Source: Pyxidicoccus caerfyrddinensis
Lineage (GTDB): Bacteria > Myxococcota > Myxococcia > Myxococcales > Myxococcaceae
Length of the DNA stretch: 64,000 nt
Reading direction: 5' to 3'
Assembly: GCF_010894405.1 (NCBI RefSeq)
Contig: NZ_JAAIYA010000025.1
Location: 62,001-126,000 of the forward strand
In this document: positions 36,901-44,222 of the stretch, piece by piece
Position numbering within the stretch: position 1 is the first letter of the stretch
Layout: every line of letters begins with the position of its first letter
Program-made: the position numbers and the translations under genes
The notes under the pieces: model-generated
Seen by the model: only the letters and a program-made list of their open reading frames with translations
The model's database searches: none
Told to the model about the DNA's origin: nothing

Positions 36901-37199
36901 GGGTCTGCTGGCGGCTGTCCGAGGCGCAGCCGGCGGCCCAGGCGCTCCCGGCCATCACCGAGGGGCTGTCGCAGGTGGACCTCGCGCTCCGGCTCGCTCC
37001 GGACCTGGCAGAGGCCCACGCCGTTCGCGGGGGGCTGCTGCTGGGCCGCGCACGGACGCTGCCTGGCGCGGCGGAGCGCCTCGAGCTCATCCGCCAGGCC
37101 CGCGCGGCGCTCGCGCGGGCCTTCGAGCTCAACCCGCTCCTCCGGCGGGAGTACGAGGCGCTGGTGCTCGACACGGAGGCGCTGGCCTCCGGGCCATGA
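33930..37199 (+). CDS. Hanks-type Ser/Thr protein kinase with TPR-rich C-terminus
   Basis: A 1089-residue membrane kinase. The kinase domain covers about 62-325: glycine loop LGRGGMGDVY (68-77), ATP Lys91 in VALKF, catalytic HRDLKPAN with Asp179, and DFG (201-203). All key residues are present, so it should be active. One TM segment lies near 348-368. The remaining 700 residues are helical TPR-like repeats (for example ALELQPDYPWGLNDLALVF and ALDGNFYSALNHVALAEL), probably a protein-interaction sensor. It is convergent with the ADYC-like lipoprotein gene. Such kinases often phosphorylate partners read by FHA proteins, and an FHA activator lies nearby. Confidence 0.93.
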   Translation: MPASGKGERPRGPTTADGSRREILATVSVAAEKGSQEAEKTPATPPAPDAAEALPLSHWERYELLERLGRGGMGDVYKARDRRLGRLVALKFIRGDDPRRARRLLQEARALARIDHPNVCRVLETGEVGEKAYIAMQLVDGQRLDHAAAGMSPHEKVQVMREVAAAVHEAHRLGLIHRDLKPANIMVTREDDGRCVPMVMDFGLAHELSQEHGLTESGALLGTPAYMAPEQARGDVPAIDRRSDVYSLGATLYELLGGMPPFVGATVAGTLAKVLHEEPPPLRARVPSLAVELETITLKCLSKDPGQRYPSARALAEDLGRYIDGEPILGQRPGLLYRLRQRARKHRSLVVVSAVSLASILVLAIVGVRSWFRARHAEQQSTSRALLAGQLGQQMKEIEWFLRAAYMMPLHDSQREQQLVRERMAQISALPHELGAQGEGAVHYALGRGHLAMHELEQALQELTRAQEQGMDSRELHYARGRVLGELYHQALEDARRKGGGEWVAERQRVLERQFLVPALESLERSRGLQMESPRYLEGLIALYRRQYDAAARAAALASEEAPWMYEARKLAGDVAHAQAMEQLERGEYDAARATFQLAMGLYEKALAQGRSDVRNYEALAEVWLQLAELDKRQGRSRKEALEKALALGDQVLQAAPRRARGYTKKAWLLMHWYRLMNFQEGGQDPKPILADWIATAAQAAKLDPGDVQAYDTLGYGHFMRGLQDAREGREPNPAWDEAITWLTRALELQPDYPWGLNDLALVFRWRGNHQREHGQDPREAYAQAARHLEQAVRSDPKYLFAHSNLADLSTAAAAYLLSRGLDPGAELQKAREAGARALALDGNFYSALNHVALAELLHARYLVAVGSDPREVLERASQHLARSKSINPAFGRTYLYLAMGHELEAVHALMERGEPGSGLAAGRQALQEAYRYDPRCADCHIAGARLGLVEATWAARRGRSPVPILRQALTEARRAVALYPYFEAHQELARVCWRLSEAQPAAQALPAITEGLSQVDLALRLAPDLAEAHAVRGGLLLGRARTLPGAAERLELIRQARAALARAFELNPLLRREYEALVLDTEALASGP

Positions 37200-37216
37200 G
37201 GCCAGCGGCGGGCGCG

Positions 37217-38401
37217 CTAGGGCGTTGCCGGGCCCGTGGCGAGCTTTCCCCGCCGGCTCCACTCCAGGGGCGTGCAGGGCCTCAGGCCGTGGGTATTGGC
37301 GGCGGCGTGGAGCTCCGGCCTGCGGAGGTTCTCCGGGTTGAGACACACCGCGCCCTGGGGGCTCCAGATGGCCTCGGGACGCGCGAGCCGATCCCGGTTG
37401 ATTCCGAGCTGGTCCCGCTTGTCGATGAGGGTGCCGCTCCGGGTGTAGCTCCGGGGATCGCCCTGCCCGACGAAGTAGGCGGCGCGCTTGGCCTGCATGC
37501 AGGAGCGGAAGAGGTAGTCGCGAGTCGGGTCGTCCCGGCCCGTGGAGGGATTCCAGGGGAGATAGCCCCATGCCAGGCAGGTGGCGACGGCGCCCGACTC
37601 GCAGCTCAGGGTCGTCAGGCTCAGGTTTGCAGAGTTGAGGACGACCGACGCCCGCAGGCCGTCGACCTGCCTTCCTCCCAGGAAGGTGACCGGCTCACCG
37701 TCACAGTGGGGCTGCCACGCGGTGGTGGTGGCATAGAAGAGCTTGTAGCGGGAGGGGCCCGTCGCGGCCGTGCCTTCGCGCGGGACGGCCTCCACTCGCA
37801 GGTGGTAGGGCTGCGGAATGTCTCCGATGTCGGGGTCATCAATGGAGAACGTGAGCTCCAGGCCGGCCAGGTCGGCGCCCCTCGCGGCGACCTCCTGCCT
37901 GTCGCGCGTGCGGTAGCGGATGACGAGCTCGGTGCCCTCGCTGCTGACGCTGAGCAGCTCCAGCGCATCGGCACTGCTGCCCGGGGTCCCGGAGCGCCGG
38001 CGGATGCCGACCCGGGTGTCGACGAGCCGGGTGGGGTTGCTCCGGTACCGGACCTTGAGCACGACCCCTTCGGGGCTATTGGCAAAGGCCTCGGGACAGT
38101 AGGCCAGGCTCCCCATGTAGCGGAGGCAGTAGCCCCAGCCCCCCGCGATGAAGATGCCTTGGCCGTTGGCGTCCGGGTCGCATTGGCCGGTAGGGCAGTG
38201 GACGGGGAGGGCGAGCGCGCTCCGGTCCACCTCACAGTCATCGCCACGGCAGGTTCCCACTGGCAGGGGCTCGGAGGAGTCCTGCGGTGGCGGCTGCGAA
38301 GGGCCGGAGTCCTGCCTGCGCGCTTCGGACGAGAAGCACCCGCTGCTCCCAGCGGCCATCAGCACCGTCATCACCCAGCCGAGCCATTTCCTCTTCTCCA
38401 T
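37217..38401 (-). CDS. ADYC-domain-like lipoprotein
   Basis: A 394-residue lipoprotein (lipobox GSSGC) resembling myxobacterial ADYC-domain proteins. The C-terminal part contains TCLAWGYLPW, then SCMQAKRAAYF and SYTRSGTLIDKRDQLGI, matching that domain's order. The defining ADYC position reads AAYF here, so the Cys is missing. Many other Cys pairs suggest disulfides. The start at 38401 is preceded by AGGAAGG; the longer frame adds 41 non-homologous residues. It follows the FHA activator gene by about 126 bases on the same strand. Function unknown. Confidence 0.72.
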   Translation of the reverse strand: MEKRKWLGWVMTVLMAAGSSGCFSSEARRQDSGPSQPPPQDSSEPLPVGTCRGDDCEVDRSALALPVHCPTGQCDPDANGQGIFIAGGWGYCLRYMGSLAYCPEAFANSPEGVVLKVRYRSNPTRLVDTRVGIRRRSGTPGSSADALELLSVSSEGTELVIRYRTRDRQEVAARGADLAGLELTFSIDDPDIGDIPQPYHLRVEAVPREGTAATGPSRYKLFYATTTAWQPHCDGEPVTFLGGRQVDGLRASVVLNSANLSLTTLSCESGAVATCLAWGYLPWNPSTGRDDPTRDYLFRSCMQAKRAAYFVGQGDPRSYTRSGTLIDKRDQLGINRDRLARPEAIWSPQGAVCLNPENLRRPELHAAANTHGLRPCTPLEWSRRGKLATGPATP

Positions 38402-38527
38402 TGCCGAACCTTCCTGAACGATGGCGAGGACTCGAGCAGCCCCGCCGTGTCGGGGTGCCGCCGCCTTCACCGGTGGTGGCTCATCAGCCAGAACCATGCC
38501 AGCGGTGGAGCAGGTGCCGGCCACCCG

Positions 38528-40342
38528 TCACGGGGCCGTGCCCCCACCGCGGGAGGAAATCCTGTACCGCTTGAGCTTGAAGGCGAAGGTCCTCAGCGGC
38601 ATGCCGATGAGCTGTGCGGCGCGCGTCTGCACTCCGCCCGTGGTCTCCAGCGCCTCCAGGATGCGCTGGCGCTCGAGCTCGTGGACCTCCTCGGCGAGGG
38701 GACGGAAGGTGCGGCGGGGTGGCCCTGGGGGCGTGTCCGCGGCAGCGTCCTGTCGTGGCTGGGGAGGCTCGGGCTCCGGCGCCGGGGACGCGGCCGGGGC
38801 ACGGTAGAGGGGCTCGGGAAGGTGCGAGGGCTCGACGATGGGGCCAGGGCAGGTGGCGGCCACGTTCTCCATGACGTTCTTCAGCTCGCGCACGTTGCCG
38901 GGCCAGCCGAAGGCGCCGAGCGCTCCCATGGCGGAGGCGGAGAGCTGCGGCGGAGGGCGGCCCGCGCGCTGGCAGGCCTGCGCCAGGAAGGCGTTGGCCA
39001 GCAGCGGCAGCTCGCGGGGCCGGTCCCGGAGAGGAGGCAGCATCACCCGCGCCGCCGAGAGGCGGTAGTACAGGTCCTGGCGGAAGCGGCCGGCCTGCAC
39101 CTCCTCGGTCAGCACCCGGTGGGTGGCCGCCACCACGCGGACGTCGACCTCACGCTCTCGCGAGCCTCCCAGGCGGGTGATGCGCTGCTGCTCCAGTGCC
39201 CGTAGCAGCTTGGCCTGGATCTCCAGGGACAGCTCCGCCACCTCGTCCAGGAAGAGGGTGCCGCCGCTGGCCTGCTCGAACACTCCCTCACGGGCCCGGT
39301 CCGCGCCGGTGAAGGCGCCCCGCTCATGGCCGAACAGCTCGCTCTCCGCGAGCTCCCTGGACAGCGTGGCGCAGTTGCGCACCACGAAGGGGCCACCCGC
39401 CCGGGGAGACCAGTGATGGACGGCCCAGGCCGCGTTCTCCTTTCCGGCCCCCGTCTCCCCGTGGATGAGGATGTTGATGTGACTGGCCGCGAGACGGCGG
39501 AGCTGGTTGAAGAGCTCCACCATGATGGAGTCCGCCACCAGCACGGAGTGGGTGCCCAGCCGGAGCCAGTGGAGGCCCGGTCCGCTGACGCACAGGTGGC
39601 CCGGCTGCGCCTTCAGTGCCGCGGCCTGGGCGGCGGCCAGGAGCGCCTCGGGGTTCAAGCCGTCCTGAGGAGCGGTGACCAGCCCCGCGCGGACCTGGGA
39701 CACCCGCGGCGAGAGCACCTCGAGGAGTCCCCGGGCCACCTCCTCGGCCTCCTCTCCCTCGAGCTCGGGGAGGACGACCATCAGCGAGGTCCCCACCTGG
39801 GCGACGAGGTCCATGGGCCGCAGCGCATCGCTGGCCGCGCGCACCAGCTCCGCGGGAGGAACGCTGGAGACTCCGAGCTCCAGCGCGCAGACGCTCACCG
39901 TGCGCTCGTAGCTGCGTACGCGGTCCAGCTCCTCGGCCAGCCGGACGCGCAGGGCCGCGGCATCCAGCGCGGGCCGGGCGTGCTGCTCCTCCTTTCTGTA
40001 GGGAAAGACGAGGATGACGTTGCCAAGCGCCACCACGGCTCCACTCTGGAGGAGCTGCGGGCCCCGCACGCTCCGGCCGTTGACCTGGATGCCATTGTGG
40101 CTGTCGAGGTCGGCGATCCAGGTCTCCCCCTCCTTCACCGTGATGCGTGCATGCTCGCGGCTGACGGAGAGGTCCTCGACGCGGATGTCCGCGCTCGAAG
40201 AGCGGCCGATGAGGAGCGTGCCGCTGCGTGGCAGCAGGCGGAACTCCGAGGAGTCACCCTCCAGGACGAGCAGGGACCCGCGCTCGTCAGGAGCTGCCCT
40301 TGACCGGGCATCCTGCGTCTCGATGGAGTCGGAAGACGCCAT
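38528..40342 (-). CDS. FHA-domain sigma-54-dependent transcriptional activator
   Basis: A 604-residue enhancer-binding protein. The FHA domain (about 20-110) has LLIGRSSSADIRV, SREHARI and LDSHNGIQVNG, which bind phosphothreonine. The middle region (about 120-260) is an uncharacterised linker resembling a degenerate GGDEF fold. The AAA+ domain has Walker A HGETGAGKE, the sigma-54 contact loop GAFTGA and Walker B GTLFLDE. A Fis-type helix-turn-helix lies near the C-terminus (GVQTRAAQLIGM). Input is probably phosphorylation by a Ser/Thr kinase. The start could also be 40354; neither site has a good Shine-Dalgarno. Confidence 0.93.
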   Translation of the reverse strand: MASSDSIETQDARSRAAPDERGSLLVLEGDSSEFRLLPRSGTLLIGRSSSADIRVEDLSVSREHARITVKEGETWIADLDSHNGIQVNGRSVRGPQLLQSGAVVALGNVILVFPYRKEEQHARPALDAAALRVRLAEELDRVRSYERTVSVCALELGVSSVPPAELVRAASDALRPMDLVAQVGTSLMVVLPELEGEEAEEVARGLLEVLSPRVSQVRAGLVTAPQDGLNPEALLAAAQAAALKAQPGHLCVSGPGLHWLRLGTHSVLVADSIMVELFNQLRRLAASHINILIHGETGAGKENAAWAVHHWSPRAGGPFVVRNCATLSRELAESELFGHERGAFTGADRAREGVFEQASGGTLFLDEVAELSLEIQAKLLRALEQQRITRLGGSREREVDVRVVAATHRVLTEEVQAGRFRQDLYYRLSAARVMLPPLRDRPRELPLLANAFLAQACQRAGRPPPQLSASAMGALGAFGWPGNVRELKNVMENVAATCPGPIVEPSHLPEPLYRAPAASPAPEPEPPQPRQDAAADTPPGPPRRTFRPLAEEVHELERQRILEALETTGGVQTRAAQLIGMPLRTFAFKLKRYRISSRGGGTAP

Positions 40343-40441
40343 GGGCGGGCACATTGCCCGCGGACTGCGCAGCTGGCAAGGCGTGGGCTCGCTCGCCGCG
40401 AAGGAACCGCTGCATGAGCCCGCCGGACGGAGTCTCGCCCG

Positions 40442-40600
40442 TCAAGAGCGCGCGCTGGGGATCGTCGTCGTTTGCAGCGTCGGCTCGGACACTCCCAGCG
40501 CCTTGGCTGCTCCTGCAAACGTCCCGCCCGAGAGGCTGTAGTGCAGGCAGCAGAGCACACCTTGCCGAGGAGCGTTGAGGCTGGCCACCCGGGTGCGCAC
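40442..40600 (-). CDS. Possible 52-residue peptide with HTH-like segment (doubtful)
   Basis: A GTG-initiated frame of 52 codons covering repeat copy 2 and sequence beyond it. It contains GTFAGAAKALGVSEPTLQ, which reads like a Fis-type helix-turn-helix. The part inside the repeat is not conserved like a protein in copy 1, and there is no clear ribosome site. It could be a relic of a regulator gene or pure chance. Confidence 0.2.
   Translation of the reverse strand: MRTRVASLNAPRQGVLCCLHYSLSGGTFAGAAKALGVSEPTLQTTTIPSARS
40522..40593 (+). repeat. 72-bp dispersed repeat, copy 2
   Basis: Matches 30777-30848 at 63 of 72 bases without gaps. It sits in the 267-base divergent gap between the FHA activator and the GH13 gene, ending 16 bases before the GH13 ATG. 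On the minus strand it is overlapped by a 52-codon open frame (40442-40600). Confidence 0.75.
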
Positions 40601-40609
40601 CCATGGGGG

Positions 40610-41998
40610 ATGCCTCCCGAAAACCTGCTCCCCGAGCCCGCCTGGGTACACGACGCCGACTTCATGCACGTGTACCCGCTGGGGGCCTGCGGAGCTCCCG
40701 CCACGAATGACTTCCAGAGCGTGCCCGCCGCGAGGCTGGACCGGCTGCTGCCGTGGCTGGACGCGTGGGCCGCGCTGGGTGTCAACGCCGTCTACCTGGG
40801 CCCCGTCTTCGAGTCGTCCACGCACGGCTACGACACGGCGGACTACTTCCACGTGGACCGGCGCCTGGGCGACGACGCTGCGCTCGCCCGACTGGTGGAG
40901 GGGCTGCATGAGCGGGGGATGAAGGTGGTGGTGGATGCCGTCTTCCACCACGTGGGGCGGGCCTTCTGGGCGTTCCGCGACGTGCGCGAAAAGGGCGAGG
41001 CGTCGCAATACCGGAACTGGTTCGCGGGCCTGCGCTTCGGCGCGCGCAACCGCTTCGGCGACCCGTTCGTGTACCAGGGATGGAATGGCGTGGAGGAGCT
41101 GGTGAAGCTGGACCTGCGCCAGGACGCGGTCCGCCGGCACCTCTTCGACGCCGTGGCCCACTGGGTGCAGCGCTTCGGCATCGACGGCCTGCGGCTGGAC
41201 GCCGCGGACTCCATCGACCTGGACTTCTTCGACGGGCTGCATGCCTTCTGTGCCGGGCTGGAGCGGAAGCTCTGGCTGATGGGCGAGGTCATCCACGGCG
41301 ACTACCGCAATTGGGTCCGGCCCGGGCGGCTGCACTCCACGACGGACTACGCGCTGTGGAAGGCGCTCTGGTCCAGCCACAACGACAGGAACTACTTCGA
41401 GCTGGCCCACACGCTGAAGCGCCAGTACGCCGCGGGCGAGGGGATGTACGAGGCGCTCACGCTCTACACCTTCGCGGACAACCACGACGTGAATCGGGCC
41501 GCGAGCCTCCTCAAGGAGTCCCGCCATCTCCCGCTGCTCTACCTGCTCCTCTTCACGCTGCCGGGCATCCCGTCGCTCTATTACGGCAGTGAGTGGGGCC
41601 AGCAGGGACGCAAGGAGGGTGGTGATGACCGGCCGCTGCGTCCGCCACTCCCCGAGCCGCCAGGGCCTCCGGACCAGCCGCCTGGGCTGCGTGCGGCGAT
41701 TGCTCGCTACGCCGCGCTCCGGCACCAGCACGAGGTGCTCCGGCGCGGACGCTACCGGGAGTTGCTCGTGCGCTCCGAGCAACTCGCCTATGCGCGGGAG
41801 CTGGGGACCGAGAGCGTCGTCGTGGTGATGAACGCCTCGGACAAGCCTTCCGACCTGGTGGACCTGGCGATGCCGGGAGGCGTGGAAGGGGAGTGGGTCG
41901 ACCTGCTGGAGCCGACGCGGCGGTTCTCGCTGCGGGGAGGCCGGCTCTCGTTGGGCGTGTTGCCGCCCACGACGGGCCGGGTGCTGCGGCGGGCGTGA
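40610..41998 (+). CDS. GH13 alpha-amylase-family glycoside hydrolase
   Basis: A 462-residue GH13 enzyme without a signal peptide, so cytoplasmic. Conserved regions: VVVDAVFHHVG, nucleophile Asp197 in GLRLDAAD, acid/base Glu226 in MGEVIHG and the transition-state Asp in FADNHDVNR. The C-terminal 100 residues form the usual beta domain. The ATG at 40610 directly precedes the TIM barrel. It probably acts on short maltooligosaccharides, glycogen or trehalose-like sugars; linkage cannot be read. It is a single gene next to the 72-bp repeat. Confidence 0.92.
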   Translation: MPPENLLPEPAWVHDADFMHVYPLGACGAPATNDFQSVPAARLDRLLPWLDAWAALGVNAVYLGPVFESSTHGYDTADYFHVDRRLGDDAALARLVEGLHERGMKVVVDAVFHHVGRAFWAFRDVREKGEASQYRNWFAGLRFGARNRFGDPFVYQGWNGVEELVKLDLRQDAVRRHLFDAVAHWVQRFGIDGLRLDAADSIDLDFFDGLHAFCAGLERKLWLMGEVIHGDYRNWVRPGRLHSTTDYALWKALWSSHNDRNYFELAHTLKRQYAAGEGMYEALTLYTFADNHDVNRAASLLKESRHLPLLYLLLFTLPGIPSLYYGSEWGQQGRKEGGDDRPLRPPLPEPPGPPDQPPGLRAAIARYAALRHQHEVLRRGRYRELLVRSEQLAYARELGTESVVVVMNASDKPSDLVDLAMPGGVEGEWVDLLEPTRRFSLRGGRLSLGVLPPTTGRVLRRA

Positions 41999-42002
41999 AC
42001 GG

Positions 42003-42515
42003 CTAGCGAGCCGGCGCCTGGGGGCCGGCGGGCGGTTCCACCGGGGCGATGCTCACGGACTGGACCCGCAGGGCGTCGCCGCTCCGGGTGATGACGAAGG
42101 TGGCGCGGGACTTCCGCACGTGCTCGTCCCGGTGCTGGATGACGACGAATACGCCGGGTGCGATGGCGCGGACGGCCTCGAGGTCCGTCCGCATGGCGAA
42201 CATCTCCGGGCGCCCCTTCTCCACGAGCCACTGGAGCTGCTGCTGGAGGGCGGCCCTGCCCCGGAACCAGGTGCCGGCGCGGTTCACGAAGTCGGCGTCC
42301 TCGGCGAAGTGCGCGAGGTACGCCGGTACGTCGCGCTGCTGCCAGCGCAGGTCGAGGTCGGTCATCAGGGCCCGGAGGACCTTTTCATCCTGAGGTGACA
42401 GCGCAGGCGAGGGCTGGGTCATGGCGGGCGTCCGGGGTGCCGCGTGCGTCGGGGAAGGGCTGGCTCCCAGGAGCAGCGGGCCGAGAAGGAGGAAGGGCTT
42501 CGCGTTCAGGTTCAT
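42003..42515 (-). CDS. Exported SnoaL-like/DUF4440 (SgcJ/EcaC family) protein
   Basis: 170 residues with an N-terminal signal peptide ending near THAAP, followed by one NTF2-like cone-fold domain (about 42-155) with YLAHFAEDADFVNRAGTWFRG, typical of the SgcJ/EcaC (TIGR02246-like) group. These proteins bind or convert small hydrophobic ligands, but the ligand here is unknown. It is convergent with the GH13 gene, 4 bases apart. Confidence 0.82.
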   Translation of the reverse strand: MNLNAKPFLLLGPLLLGASPSPTHAAPRTPAMTQPSPALSPQDEKVLRALMTDLDLRWQQRDVPAYLAHFAEDADFVNRAGTWFRGRAALQQQLQWLVEKGRPEMFAMRTDLEAVRAIAPGVFVVIQHRDEHVRKSRATFVITRSGDALRVQSVSIAPVEPPAGPQAPAR

Positions 42516-42587
42516 GCGCAGCCTACGCGGCCCTTCCGGGGCTCATTGCTGTTGCGGGTGTGAAGAAAGGTGAAGGCTCCAGCGCTG

Positions 42588-43745
42588 CTACTGCGAGGTC
42601 CAGCGCACCTCGGCGGCCGTGAGCGGCCCCACCGCGAGCTCGTCCAGGCTGTTGGGCAGCCGGCCCACTCCGGCCTCCAGCGGCACCTCGCCCACCATCA
42701 CCTCCGCCTGCTGTTGCGGCAGCACAGGCGCGAGCTCGGGGGCTACCAGTCCCTGGGGCAGCATCGCGTGGCCCTGGGCATCGTACTTGTCCGTGGCCCC
42801 CAGACAGTGCAGCAGCTCGTGCGCGAGCGCGGTCAGGGCCAGCGTCGTGTCCACCCCCTGCACCAGCGCCCGAACGAGACCCAGCTCGCCACCGGTGGCC
42901 CCCACGCCTTCCGCGAAGGTGCCGGACGTGCCGGACTCCACGACCACGTACATCCGCGCGTCATAAGCACGCGGCTCCAGGTCCACCGTGGCGTCCAACA
43001 GCTCGAGTGCCCCTTGCAGCGTGCGCGCGTAGCGCAGCCGCGCAAGCCACCCGGAAGAGGAGGCCTCGGGCCAGGGCAGCGGCACCTCCGGGTGGACGGG
43101 GCCGAACACCTGGAACTGTACCGGCTGCTTCAGGCCCTCGGGGCGGTAGCGCAGGTGCTCGCGCGCGAACCAGGCCTCCAGGCGGGGCATGCCGTCACGC
43201 AGGACCTGGGCCGCTTCGTCATCCTCCCCGAGCATCACCACCGCCACTCGCAGTGGCCGCGTCCACGTGGTGCGCGCATCGCGCTGCCGCTGCACGGAGA
43301 AGCCCCAGACGAGCGCCACGCACAAGCCCGTCAGCAGCACCGCCACCCGCATGCGCTGGAAGCGGCGCGCGCGCGCCAGGCGTCCCTCACAGGCGCCGCA
43401 GCGGCGCGCCCCTCGCGCAAGCACACATACCGCACAGATGCGCGCCCCGCACACCTCGCAGGGGCCCTCGTCCTCGAGCGCCGGATGCTCCGCGCACCGG
43501 CTTCCGGAGGCCGGAGCCTCGAGCACGCTCCCGTCCGCCCCTGTCGCGCGCAGCGTTTCCAGAAGGCGCTGCGCCGCGTCCAGAGGCAGGCCCCGCGGGA
43601 GCACACGAGGCGCGGCGGAGAGCAGCAGGGCCGCATCCGCGCGGGGGATGCCGAGCGCACGGGCCAGAGCGAGTGCCGCGGTTCCCGAACGAGGCCCGGC
43701 TTCCGGAGCGCGCAGCAGCTGCACGCGGTGCGTGGAGGGGGACAT
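42588..43745 (-). CDS. Membrane zinc metalloprotease with N-terminal zinc-ribbon module
   Basis: A 385-residue protein of unusual architecture. Residues 1-75 resemble a ribosomal L7/L12-like or small helical module. Residues 84-120 form a Cys/His zinc module (CAEH, CEVCGARICAVC, CGAC) similar to a B-box or double zinc ribbon. TM segment at about 130-150. The rest is a metalloprotease-like domain with HELLHCLGATD (HExxHxxGxxD), the zinc signature of metzincin or archaemetzincin-like enzymes. With no signal peptide the zinc module should be cytoplasmic and the protease extracytoplasmic. Substrate unknown. Confidence 0.78.
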   Translation of the reverse strand: MSPSTHRVQLLRAPEAGPRSGTAALALARALGIPRADAALLLSAAPRVLPRGLPLDAAQRLLETLRATGADGSVLEAPASGSRCAEHPALEDEGPCEVCGARICAVCVLARGARRCGACEGRLARARRFQRMRVAVLLTGLCVALVWGFSVQRQRDARTTWTRPLRVAVVMLGEDDEAAQVLRDGMPRLEAWFAREHLRYRPEGLKQPVQFQVFGPVHPEVPLPWPEASSSGWLARLRYARTLQGALELLDATVDLEPRAYDARMYVVVESGTSGTFAEGVGATGGELGLVRALVQGVDTTLALTALAHELLHCLGATDKYDAQGHAMLPQGLVAPELAPVLPQQQAEVMVGEVPLEAGVGRLPNSLDELAVGPLTAAEVRWTSQ

Positions 43746-43838
43746 GCGCCGCCCATTCTGCCCCGGAGTCCAGGGCGCCGCACGCTCCCCTGTCGGAGCA
43801 ACCTGCTCGTGCTCTACCTGCCTACTCCTGAGCCCCGC

Positions 43839-44222
43839 TCATCTCCAGCCGCCGTACGGGACGGTGATGGCTTCCATGTAGTGACCGGAAGGGTCCTGGA
43901 AGTAGACCCCGCGGCCCCCGTCGTGGGTGTTGATCTCCCCGGGATGGTGGCCTCGCGGGTCGGCCCAGTGCTGGATTCCCCGGGCTCGAATCTTGGCGAT
44001 CAGCGCGTCGAACACGTCCTCCGAAACGAGGAAGGCGTAGTGCTGGCCGGGGAAGTCATCCGGGGTCTGGATGTAGTCGAGCGTTGCTCCATCCGACAGC
44101 TTGACGGCCAGGAAGTGTCCGAGGGGTTGCGGCTCGGGGAGTCCGAGAAGCTCGGCGAGAAAGTGCGCGGAGCGCACCTTGTCCTTCGCGGCGACGATGG
44201 TGTGATTGAAACGAACGGTCAT
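43839..44222 (-). CDS. VOC-family (glyoxalase/dioxygenase fold) protein
   Basis: A 127-residue single VOC domain with paired beta-alpha-beta-beta-beta modules: FNHTIVAAKDKVRSAHFLAELLG and YFQDPSGHYMEAI, the latter ending with the typical metal-ligand Glu. The start ATG overlaps the GH13 stop as ATGA, so it is co-translated with the trehalose-synthase-like enzyme; the longer frame upstream is a shadow of that gene. The function is not predictable: dioxygenase, glyoxalase or resistance protein. Confidence 0.88.
   Translation of the reverse strand: MTVRFNHTIVAAKDKVRSAHFLAELLGLPEPQPLGHFLAVKLSDGATLDYIQTPDDFPGQHYAFLVSEDVFDALIAKIRARGIQHWADPRGHHPGEINTHDGGRGVYFQDPSGHYMEAITVPYGGWR

Noticed and set aside
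37196..39205. Plus-strand open frame of 669 codons
   Set aside because: Lies opposite two well-supported genes (ADYC-like lipoprotein and sigma-54 activator) and has a shadow-like composition.
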